Source of the DNA: Perkinsus chesapeaki
Taxonomy: Eukaryota; Perkinsozoa; Perkinsida; Perkinsidae
Assembly: GCA_013115145.1 (NCBI GenBank)
Contig: JAAPAO010000014.1
Location: 62,001 to 126,000, forward strand
Direction of reading: 5' to 3'
DNA: 64,000 bases
Shown here: in pieces, positions 43,411 to 53,500 of the stretch
Position numbering within the stretch: the first letter of the stretch is position 1
Layout: every line of letters starts with the position of its first letter
The notes under the pieces: model-generated
The model's input: only the letters and a program-made list of their open reading frames with translations
Told to the model about the DNA's origin: nothing
Database searches by the model: none
Position numbers and translations under genes: made by a program

Positions 43411-45230
43411 TCACACTCCCGCGGCCACCACCCTATGGCCGGCCAGCAGCTCATTGATGTACTCGGTTCCTTGCTGCTCTCTGAACTCATTGAGCATATC
43501 TTCCCAAACCTTCTTAGCTTCCTCCTCTCCCCTTGGTGCACCGGCCAGATGGGGGTCTATGGCGTCATATGAACGAGTGCTGGCATTCCACAAACGGAGA
43601 GCGTTGACCTGAATAACATCAGCCTTAGGCCGGGAAACCTTTATAGCCCCAGAGCCTATACAGTAAGAAAAGGACAAACCCATAATGTACGATAATGCAT
43701 CCCATCATCCCAACCAGAACGTATCCCCGTCTAGATCACGCTATTAACTCCGATAGACAATTTACCCCCAAGTACATTCCCCCCTCCTCCAGTGCCAGCC
43801 GACACATGTCTTATCGGCTATGTAAGCCCAGGTGGCCCCCCCTTACTGGATGCGGCAAGTCGATGAGTTTCCCTGTATTCTCATCCTCCACACGATATTC
43901 ATTTATCAAGTGCTCAGGTGTCGGGAACATGTGCCTACCAAAGACCACTACACCACGCTACTCCTGCAGGCGCACTTGTCAAAAACATTAGTGACGAGCC
44001 CTAGTTGCAGTAACCGTCTGAATGCAGCCTCACAGGAGGGATGCTCCAGTTGCTCCTTCCATATCGCTGATGACAGACATACCGATAAAACAAGTTCTAT
44101 TATTAGTACCAAATTTCTTATCCCTAAACTGCAGTACAGGGTCCAAAGTAACCTGTGATTGCCTCCAGGTAAGATCATCTTTGAAGTTGTATTCCAAAAA
44201 TCTCGTGCAAGGCTCCTCAGAGTACCTATGGTTAATACACATCCTCTTCTATTAAACCCGACTAGGGCAACAATGTTCAGCTGCTCAAGAGGTATGTAAC
44301 AGCTTTGTTTCCTAAACCGTAGACCAACACCCCAAATTAAGATTAGGATTAAGATCGTCGTGATAATTAAGATGATCTTAATCCTAATCACATTGAAATT
44401 CTTAATACGCCTGCCATATATTTATTATCTAGTCTCGAACTTTATATATGCCAACGATAACGCTTTGCATCTCCCTAATACCACTCAAGTACCAGCCTAA
44501 CCCTGGTAGCATCACTAGTCTCCAAACTGATGCCTACTCTACGGCGGCATTATAACTTACATCACTTGACAAGTGCCCATAATAGGCTCCAGTGTCCCAC
44601 TGCCAGTGTTGATACAATCGTATCTGCATAACCGCAGATGGAGAGATCTCCCCCACTCGCCTTCCTTATTACTCAACAGTCTCGCCATCGCTCGTTTGGC
44701 ACGTCACGGCGATACCATCCCGCCCTTTGTCTCCCGGAGCGAACGTATTAATGTATCGCTGAAAGGATATTGGATATTAGTCGCAAAGTGATTCACCAAA
44801 TGAATCGATAACAGAGTTACAGAAGCCCTCAGCGACGCCCTTGGGAAATTGAGAAGAAGCAAGAACTGAGCACCAATATGCGCAAATGGTAGCAATGCCG
44901 TAAGGAAGATCCCTGGTATACATTACTAGAAGTGCAACTATAAAGGGAAGATGCTGCTAATGGCATAACCAACATGGGATACAATTGTGGTGAACTCAGT
45001 TCCGTGTCAAGGTTACTATATCTAGTACGAGAAAGAGCGTCGAATTTACCATTCGATACCGGATTTGACCTCGCCACCATAGGCGATTGATCCTATTATA
45101 TTACCTCGAGCCTCTCCTTATCCAAAGGGCTATCCATTAAATAGTATCCAGTTATTTTAACAGGATCACCGATATCATCAACAAGCTCAAGCTTACTAAC
45201 AGCCTCAGCTATACGCTCGCTACTACTCAT
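43411..45230 (-). CDS. Unrecognised multi-exon gene
   Basis: The first exon is at ATG 45230 (MSSSERIAEAVSKLELVDDI...ITGYYLMDSPLDKERLE), with a donor GTAATA at about 45098. The last exons include KEQLEHPSCEAAFRRLLQLG (about 43990-44060), TPEHLINEYRVEDENTGKLI (about 43850-43930) and ADVIQVNALRLWNASTRSYD through WEDMLNEFREQQGTEYINEL, ending at a stop at 43411-43413. The opening line faintly recalls acyltransferases of the wax-ester synthase/DGAT type (MDSPLDKERLE), but no catalytic motif was seen and I do not assign it. The middle (about 44400-44900) is poorly resolved. A perfect 16-bp hairpin lies inside (44341-44389). That all these exons belong to one gene is inference from strand and spacing. 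Confidence 0.4.
44341..44389. other. Perfect 16-bp inverted repeat (hairpin)
   Basis: GATTAGGATTAAGATC (44341-44356) and its exact reverse complement (44374-44389) are separated by a 17-nt loop. It is AT-rich and lies in the presumed intron space of a minus-strand gene. Confidence 0.8.
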
Positions 45231-45457
45231 AATAAAACAACAACAACAACTTAAAGTTCTGTGATTGAAGAAGGACGGAAAGAAACCTTGAACGCTCACT
45301 ATGATCCAAGCTCTTATCTTCACCGTCTTCATAGGTGTACTTTCGTAGTAGTAATTCAATTATGCAACGAAACATGTAATGGATTAAAGGATAAGCAACA
45401 TCAGTAACAACGATGGTCATGACAGTGGTCATCACGCAAAGGGGTATCTGACTAACA

Positions 45458-47017
45458 CTAGCCCTCCCTCTTCGACGGAATCGCCCACCTGAATCGCTGC
45501 CGCGAGCGCTTTCTCCTTGAAAGTATCAACTCTAGAATCGAAGCCAGCTGTGGTGTGCAACTCATGACGAATTCCTCCTGTCTCAGCTGACAAGTAACCC
45601 TACTATTCTCCAAAGAACCGCCCTTGCCTACTAGCCCAGTCTGTCGTCCCCTATCCAAGAAGTCAAATAGGTGATGAGGACGCAACGTCCCCAATGGGAA
45701 AGCAACTTCCCCTTCATCTGGCACCCCTTCACCGTCCGTGTTTCGTGGGCTGGAAATCGGCGCTACGGTTGTGGCCACCAGCGATGACCAGTCCCGGTAC
45801 TCTTCACTAGAGCACACCACAACAGGTGTAGTAGATCTGATGGATTAATGCCACAGCAGTCGAGGCGGCCCTATGCCACTACCCGGTGACCTCTCCCTCA
45901 GCGAAGAAAGTCCTCATATCCGAGAGAGTAACAAAACCTTTGTTATCCTAAAGCGGCCGGGTCCTACATAACGCGTAAATGACCCGTACAACATCCATCT
46001 TCTTGAACGCTGTTCTAGCGGTAAAGGCAGAACCACTGAAGGTGTTCTTGGCCAACCGCAGCTCATGGCCCAAACGGACAGCTTCCTGCCCCTCTTGTTC
46101 TTCTAGTAGACCCAGACCAGACTGCAATATGGGGCAAGCCTGCTTGAATGCTCAATGTATTTAGTGTTGGATTATCTATCACATCAATGTACTCCATCTG
46201 ATGGTCTAAATCACATCCCAATCTTTCTAGCGCTGCAGCCATCAACCCTCTGGAAATGAAGGCTGTATGACACGACTACCTCGAGAGCATCACTATTACC
46301 CAACAGAGTCGTCTCCACTTTGTGAGATTTTATCTTCAACTTCAGCGGCCCACTCCCTTAAACACCGCGGTGTATCGGCCTCTGGTGACCCCAGTATGGA
46401 GAGTAGCGGTCCGGCACCAACAGCGCTACTTCTATAGAGCAGATTGATTTGTAATTCTGCTGATGTCCAAATGCTACCTCGCGACACCAGAGCCTCGACC
46501 TACGAAAGGCTTCTCATCGCCTAACTGCCGCTTCAGCATGGATATGAACTGACAAGGGTTAGGCAACTCGAAACGATATTATTCGGCCGGGTATGGTCAC
46601 CAGAACAATAAATCTTAGCGACTGTAGGGGTATGATACGATCGGTAGTACCTCCACCAAGTTTTTCTGGTGTACTAGACAATCATTAAGATATTTTATCC
46701 TCTCAGATAAGATGGACAACCTTTCCTCATCGGTGCCTACCAACCGAGATCACTAGCGCTGTCGAGAATCGGAGTAACGCACCCAGATCGACTGCATCTC
46801 CACCTGGCAGTACAGGGAGTATTAACGAGCTGCCGGACCGCGTATCGAGACAATACAGCGACCCCGGAGACGCTCTGAAGTTCAAAATGGGTCCGTAAGG
46901 TTGTGAAGATCACCTTCGACGATAGAGCCTTCGGTCTGGTACACAGAAGTCGCAGCCGAGCCGTTTAATAAAGTCTCTCGGATCTCCACCAACGTCTGTT
47001 ATATTGACATTACCCAT
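45458..47017 (-). CDS. Unrecognised protein with an EF-hand-like segment, multi-exon
   Basis: ATG 47017 begins MGNVNITDVGGDPRDFIKRL. Exons that follow include SLYCLDTRSGSSLILPVLPG near 46790-46860, DEERLSILSERIKYLNDCL near 46670-46730, WTSAELQINLLYRSSAVGAG near 46400-46470, ERLGCDLDHQMEYIDVIDNP near 46170-46240, and TARTAFKKMD spliced to DNKGFVTLSDMRTFF (about 45900-46020). This last segment resembles one EF-hand helix-loop-helix with a shortened loop. A phase-consistent intron (about 45840-45880) leads to a final exon that ends in an Arg-rich tail (LSRRKRSRQRFRWAIPSKRE) at 45458. Calcium binding is uncertain because the loop is not canonical. No other domain is recognised. Confidence 0.5.
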
Positions 47018-47114
47018 TGTATAACATGAAAAGATCCCTGACGCAACTTCAGCTAGTGTCGACAGACTACTTACATGAAATTCGGTTCGGAAGATAATTA
47101 AATGCATAATAATG

Positions 47115-47190
47115 TTTCGAGCTGGAATCGAACCCGGAAGACGCGAGTGTGGCCCCTGAGGTTTAACGTGCTAAACTACGCATATGACAA
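47115..47190 (-). other. Degenerate tRNA-like element
   Basis: The minus strand shows a D-arm-like GCGTAGTTTAGCACGTTAAACC and a B-box CCGGGTTCGATTCC at near-normal spacing, as in a tRNA gene. The anticodon loop lacks U33 and the acceptor and T stems do not pair, so it is a tRNA pseudogene or a tRNA-derived SINE. Confidence 0.45.
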
Positions 47191-49159
47191 TTCTCATGCT
47201 CACACTTTTTCTAAGCCGTGTTTGTGCGTGGCATATTCGACAACCTCTTACGTTGTCATGACTTACATGCCTCTCACACTCTTGCTCTTGAGAGTGCCAG
47301 AGGGCAAATGGGATACACTTTGCCGCTAGAGACGTGTTTGTTTGACTGGAGTTTATATCTCGGGATAGGCGCACTCGATGCAGAGCTTGTCTCATATCCG
47401 AATCGGATAGGAGGCAAGCTCGGATTAAATCGGATAATCCGATTTATGGGTGGCAAGTTGGCATAGCAATGTTGGCACCGCTAGCATTGCTAGTATTGGG
47501 CAGCCCAGTTTGTGCCATTGTTGCCATATTAGTTGTACGCAAACCCGCATTTTTGTTCCAGAGTATACTCGGCGCGTCCTACGCCACACGTACGCCGACC
47601 CCGCTTAAAATGATGAGCTCAGCTTGATGAAGGTTTCCACCGATATTGTCGAGTCACAGTTATATGCACTGGTGTAACACAACGCTTACGGATGTGGGGG
47701 AATAGCAGATAAGGCTGCTCTGCATCTCTAGGGAATGAATCGATCAGCTTGAGCACATGGCAACGCGTTCTGCGCACGCGTGCTCACCATGCTAGCCTAG
47801 CATGGTGTCCGATAGGCTGACCACAGTCATCCTCTGCAAGGGTTAACTCGCCGATAATCAGAGTCTGATTGAAATGGAGCTCAACTGGAACGTGTGTGAT
47901 CCCAAATCTAATCGTAAACACCGACACCAAGGCGTTCATACTTGGAGCCCCCTAGTATGAACGCCGGGATTCCCGGCCCGGGAACCAGGAGCTGAAAGTA
48001 GTACACCTACTTCAGTGCACAACCATGCCCTTAGTGTAACTCGCCGAGAAGGAAAACATCGGCAAAGATCGACTGTCTCCACAGTTTCACCAAGCTGTCT
48101 ATTGTCAGTAATAATGTGCATCGAGTAGCTTAGCAGAATTAAAAGGATCTCGTCAGAGATGGGTTTCACGCACAGGAGTAGGATCTCTTGAGACTAGCTG
48201 CATTCGCTTTTGGTTAACTCTACAGTGACAATAACAGTATAGGTATTAAACTCTCGCTCGGAAGCTGAACATAGAATGGATAGTCTAACTAAGCCAATTT
48301 CGACGTTGGACTATAAACTCACACACACGCACAGCGACATCCATTCGAACATAGAATGTGACAGCATTCTACTGTACAGCATTCTACTATACAAACTGTC
48401 AGACGGTACATGGTACATCGAGCAGAAAGGGTATGACTACCTCCCTAGGCTGGCATTCGATATCGCTAGTCCTAAGGCTAGTACAACGATACTCATCCCG
48501 CCTAGTCACTACACGGAAGATTGTGACGGTACTTGGTGTGCTCTTCTTCTACAACATGGTAACTCCCCCGAAACTATACTTGGTGTACGTTTTTTACAAC
48601 CTATTTTGCTTCGTTCACCAAGAAGGAGGGTGGTGATAGGACAGTCACCCTTGCCCCGTACATAATGCACTAGGTACCTGTGCGTCAGTGAGAACTTGCG
48701 ACTTGATAGTCTTCATTTTGAGGTTATCTGTGCAAATAACACATGATAGTTGGGTGGTATTCTATTCGTCATGAATAGAGGCCGTCTCATTGACATTATT
48801 ATTGTCATTAGCAGTTAGCGAGGTAGTGTTGAGTTGGCCACGTAGTCGGGCCGACTAAGTTGGCTAGTACTGATATAGTATTATTAATGCTTATACATCG
48901 CGTTTAAAAATACACAACACACTGGCATGCGTCGAATAACGTTAGCCTATTCAGTCTGAGCAGCATGCATTGCCTACAGAGGAGCACGTAATCGCGCTTA
49001 TTTATCTGATGGGCTAGCATCCCAACCTCGTGTCTTTGTCAAACTGTCAATTTGCCCAAACAGTTGAACCCAGTCTCAAAGTGGGTGATGCTGAAATGCA
49101 GACGTGACTCGTCTTCACGGTATGCTGCGTACGGTATGCGTACCGGCGACCGGTAACTG
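47191..49159. other. Non-coding region
   Basis: No gene supported across nearly 2 kb. A 19-nt near-perfect palindrome AAATCGGATAATCCGATTT lies at 47427-47445, with ATCGGAT copies nearby. A short direct repeat (ACAGCATTCTACT, twice) lies near 48361-48390. Otherwise nothing notable. Confidence 0.45.
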
Positions 49160-49193
49160 ATGCACCGGTGCACTGATGGTTGCAGCATACCGT
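49117..49193. other. 12-bp inverted repeat around a possible gene start
   Basis: ACGGTATGCTGC (49117-49128) and its perfect reverse complement (49182-49193) flank about 53 bp holding further short palindromes. It overlaps the first possible ATG (49160) of the Cys-rich gene. Confidence 0.6.
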
Positions 49194-49207
49194 ACATAAA
49201 GGAACCA

Positions 49208-49603
49208 ATGGCAGCTATGTCATATTCAATTTGTTCAGCTAACACTAGCCAAGAATCAGAGCGGAAGGTGAGATAAGACATGTTTCATGTCAGCTATGCT
49301 AGAATCACTTCTCTCTTATTCTCTATTGTATTTACATTGCCTCTATTTTAGGAACTAAGAGGAGCGGTTTGTGCAGCCCGTTGTGATCCTTTCTTTCATA
49401 AATGCCATGCCACCCCAGTTGGGCGTCCCGTGTGCATTAAAGGGTCATGCTTCATTGACTGCAGCCAAGCGGTAAGAGCCTTCCTTTATTGATTGTCACC
49501 ATCACTGACATATGATACAGGTCTTCTTTCTGCTCAGTTATGCCCCGATGAGGCAACGTGCTTCGATGTTGATGAGTCATCCTTGTGCTTATTCAAGTTT
49601 TAG
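49208..49603 (+). CDS. Small cysteine-rich protein (81 residues)
   Basis: Three exons with all junctions in phase 0: 49208-49267, 49352-49471 and 49538-49603. The introns (GTGAGATAAG...CTCTATTTTAG and GTAAGAG...TTTCTGCTCAG) have good signals. The protein has about ten cysteines, including CAARCDPFFHKC, CIKGSCFIDCSQ and LCPDEATCFDVDESSLC. Such density suggests a disulfide-bonded extracellular protein, but no clear signal peptide is seen from this ATG. An in-frame ATG at 49160 would add 16 residues with two more Cys. No family recognised. It stands alone in otherwise non-coding DNA. Confidence 0.55.
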
Positions 49604-50568
49604 TACAGTTTGCGGTTCATAATATCGGGGTTCATTTAAACTGGTTACGTAGACAGATACAATATAGTAGAGGTTCTTCGTGAAAGCCACACCAAAATCC
49701 CCCGTGAAGAGAGTTCAAGCCTTTCAACATCATTAGGTCTCGATGATCCCAGTCACTGAGGCGAGCCAGCCCCTGTCACTAAGTATTGACTTTTCTCATT
49801 AACTCTTTATGCTTGAGTTAGTTAATGACCATTGCGCTGCATCATCCTCCTATCACAAGTAATAGTGTTAAAGAAAGCTATCAAAAAACACAAGTGCTTG
49901 TTTTGTGAGCAGTGTGACAGGTAACCGGTCCTCTGCCCATGGGTTATTAATGAGGTTAACGAGCTAGATCATTCTTAGCATTAGGGATCGGATTCAGGCT
50001 AAGGCACTTAACACTGATCTCTCAAGCTGACGGCCTACTGATCTAGCGTTCCGGGCTGAGCCCGAGCGGGCATGCTGGGGAATAGGATGCATGTAAGGCC
50101 ACTTGGCTAAGTATTCAACTTCCATAAAGTGCCAGAAGTCGTACTAACGAGCTACAAGACACAATACTCAAGCAGCACCACGGTCGATGCTATCTAGTAT
50201 AACGCTCATCTAGGCCCAACTAACCCTAGTGTGTTGTTAGCCAAAGTGTCTAATTCATTCTTGCGCGTCATTATCACAAGTGTGCAACTGAGAGTTCTCC
50301 CGGAGAGCTCTTTGCGACGGAGAGGGTAATCACATCCACTAGGCTCAAGATCAGGATAACTCGGTTATATATTCACAACTGTTGTACTACAACACAACAA
50401 GGGAAGTTTGAGAAAGCCTTTCTTAGAAAGCAGAAAGTTCCATGAATGCCATGAGGGATCACATGATACGATTTATAGATCAAGGGAAAACGTTGGTCGC
50501 TCGACTTCGCCTTGCTCAGCTCTTTTCTCATATTCGAGAAATTCTGCTTCTTTAATCTGAGTTAATCT
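49604..50568. other. Non-coding region
   Basis: No exon, RNA gene or notable repeat identified between the Cys-rich gene and the 3' end of the large coiled-coil gene. Confidence 0.45.
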
Positions 50569-53500
50569 TCATAACCTAAGTAATCTGAGCCCATCTACCG
50601 TGAAGAAATTCTGAGATGCTTCCAGCTCATTCCTTAGCCGCCATGCCTTCTGCGTCTCGTTTGCATAAATCTCCCGATGCTCGGTGAGATTCCCCCGCTG
50701 ATACCACACTTCAAGTCGATGTGACATGGTAGTGTTCTGCACTAGACGCATAACACTAATGCCCGCTACGCCAAGTCTACTCTGATAATCTGGAAGTCTG
50801 CCTCGACAGATCGGTATCCTAGTCGCCGATGTACCTCTTCGACCTTGATCATTGTCTCGTTCACCTAGGATGCTGTTTGAATGACTATTCAAGGGGAGTT
50901 GTTCCCTTTACTTTCAACATTGCGCGATACTGCTTCTGACGTTCATGCTCAAGAGCTTGCTCGACCTCAGCATGGCGCGCCCTCCACTTCAAAGCCTTTC
51001 TCAACTTCTCTTCTTCATAAGTCTCAGCCTCTTCTAAGGATCGAGCAGCGCGTAGAATCTGTTCTGGCCTTCTTCAAAGAATCAAATACTTAAAGCTCCT
51101 CACCTCAATCTTCTCGTCTTCTATACCTTTCTTCACTGCTATCTTCTCATCGAGGAGATTCACCACGGTGTCGTTCAAGCTTATGACATGCGCATGAGCC
51201 TCTTCCATTTTTACGGTAGCCTATTTACTGATGGTTGCCAATGCCTACAAGCTAGAATACCCTTTCACACTCCGCGTTCGCCTCCTCTTCCATTTTCTTG
51301 ACTGTACGCAGCTGTTCTGAGTCAAGGAAAGGGATGAGAAAAGTGGCATCTCCTCCGTTGTAGGATAGTTGTTACCCAAGCATATTGTCATGTTATGCGT
51401 AGCGTTCTTGAGACGCCCATCTAGCTCGATGTACTGAGATGTCCCCATCACTGTTGTGAGAGATTCTGCGGCTGCATCAAATCTACAGCAGCACTCGCCA
51501 CCTCGAGCTTCCACACGATGCTCAACTTTTCTTCTGCTTCTGCCTGGTTCTGTGTGGCTCGCCTCGCCTCGCTTTCCGCATGCCTATAATGCGCCTCGGC
51601 CTCCCGCAAGTCGGAATCGCCAAAGTGACAAGCTTCGGAAGCTGCTCGAGCAGCCTCCGCGAGAGCTAACTGTGTAATCGAGAAAGATTACAGTCAAGGG
51701 CCCCTCACCCGAGAGCCTTTCGTGTTTTGTCCTGCTTTCCGCGGTGGCCTTTTCCATCATTAACACAGTTCGGTTGAGGCACTCTTCCCGATCCTAATCA
51801 AGAATTGATGCTGCTCACATCCGCTTGTCTCTCACTGTCATTATCTCCTCTGCCATGACGATACCGTCTAGGACGGCGTACCTCTCCAGCTCCTCACGAG
51901 CTTTCGCCAGGGCATCCGCCGCTTCTGCAAAATCCACCATTTGTTCAGTTGTTCATTCCTTCGTCTGCAACGTCTACTAGCTCACCCATTTCAACGACGG
52001 AAGCCTCGTCACTTCTGCCTTCTGCATTTGTTACAGTCAACAAAATATCTCGCAGTGTATCTTTGGCGACTTCCAGATTCTTTTCATAAGCCAATGCCTT
52101 TCTCGTCAGTTCAGACTGGCGTGAAGTTAGTGCCCTGAAGTGATGTTCACAGTAGGCCGACTTAGTCTCCCTTACTCAGAGCGTTCATGGGCATCATTCT
52201 TTCGCTTAACAACGTCTTGTAGCTCAATCTCAGATCTGTGCAGCTGTTCGCTCGAGCCATTAAATTCTATAGTTAACTCGCTGCGTCGTCGTTCAACTAC
52301 GAGCTCCTCTGAGCAGCAAATGGATGGTTTCATTGAAGAAGGGACTCAATTGCTCAGGAGTTGGATTACCTTCGAGCCCTTGCTTCGTCCGCTCTGCTGA
52401 TGATATTAACATCTTCATATTGTCTGCTAGCTTATCATTACTATCTCGCGCATTCTGTGCTGACTCGCATTCTATCTGCTCGAAAGTACATTCATTGCTG
52501 ACATTCATTGCCCGTCGATTGGCGTAGTTAGCAGATCCTACTTCAGCTTTGGAATCGTCTCCAATGCGGAACACCCATGAGAGAGCTTTCCTTATGCCCG
52601 CCGCTAAACAACTTGTCGTAAGCTGAGCTCTCGAAGTCTCGAGAGTCATTGATTCTTGCGATTCTCTCCCTCTCTCCTCAATGGATAATAGTGTTTCACG
52701 AAAAGACCTTGAAGTTCCGAGTCAATCTTCAGGAGTGGCTAAACCTCCTACTCAATCCTCTCGGTAACTTCCAACAAATCTTTTTCTATCGCTACTTTAT
52801 CTCTTTCATCGTCTCGGAACTCATTCAGCTTGGAGCGAAGTTCCTCGACAGCTCTTGCTTGCTCTTGCGTTCTTTCCGTTAACCGATCGGCCTCTATCTC
52901 GAGCTGATCGATCGTTTCTAAAACCTCTGTGAGCTCCCCTGATATGTGTCCGATCTCTTTCTCGATGCGACTCAAGCTTGAAGCCAGTTCATCGACATTT
53001 GTACTGGCTGTAGCCTTAGCAGCAACAAGCTCTTCCAGCTGCGAGTGTATGTTAGTTAAATCTAAAGTTGTACACTTCTTATTGGAGAGGAAGCCGTCGT
53101 TCTCCCCACCGAGACACTACAATGGCCTACTGAAGGTTCACCCTTACTTTCAGTGGCCCCAGTGTAAGTTTTATTAGCCTTTAGGAACGCTTCTCTTGCG
53201 GCTTGCCAAGCCGTTCCCTGGGCCTTAGCAGTTCTGACCTCCGTAGCAGCAGAACTTGCGTTCAATGATGCTAGAAGAGAATTTAAATGCGCAGCGCGAA
53301 AGCCCGGCACACCTTCCGTCGATTTCTCAGCTAATACATCTTGTGCTTCCCTGGCCTCTATCGCCTCCTGTTCAGCAAGGCTTCGCTTAATTCTCAGGCT
53401 ATCATGTTTCGCGCACTCCTCCGTTTGTATCGCTGCACTTGATACCGTATCGCGTGGATCCTGTGGTGCTCTGATCTAACCTATTATCTCGGACTGCCTC

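Noticed and set aside
44700-45230. Wax-ester synthase/DGAT gene
   Set aside because: Only the first exon loosely resembles the N-terminus of that family; the HHxxxDG catalytic motif was not found in any frame nearby.
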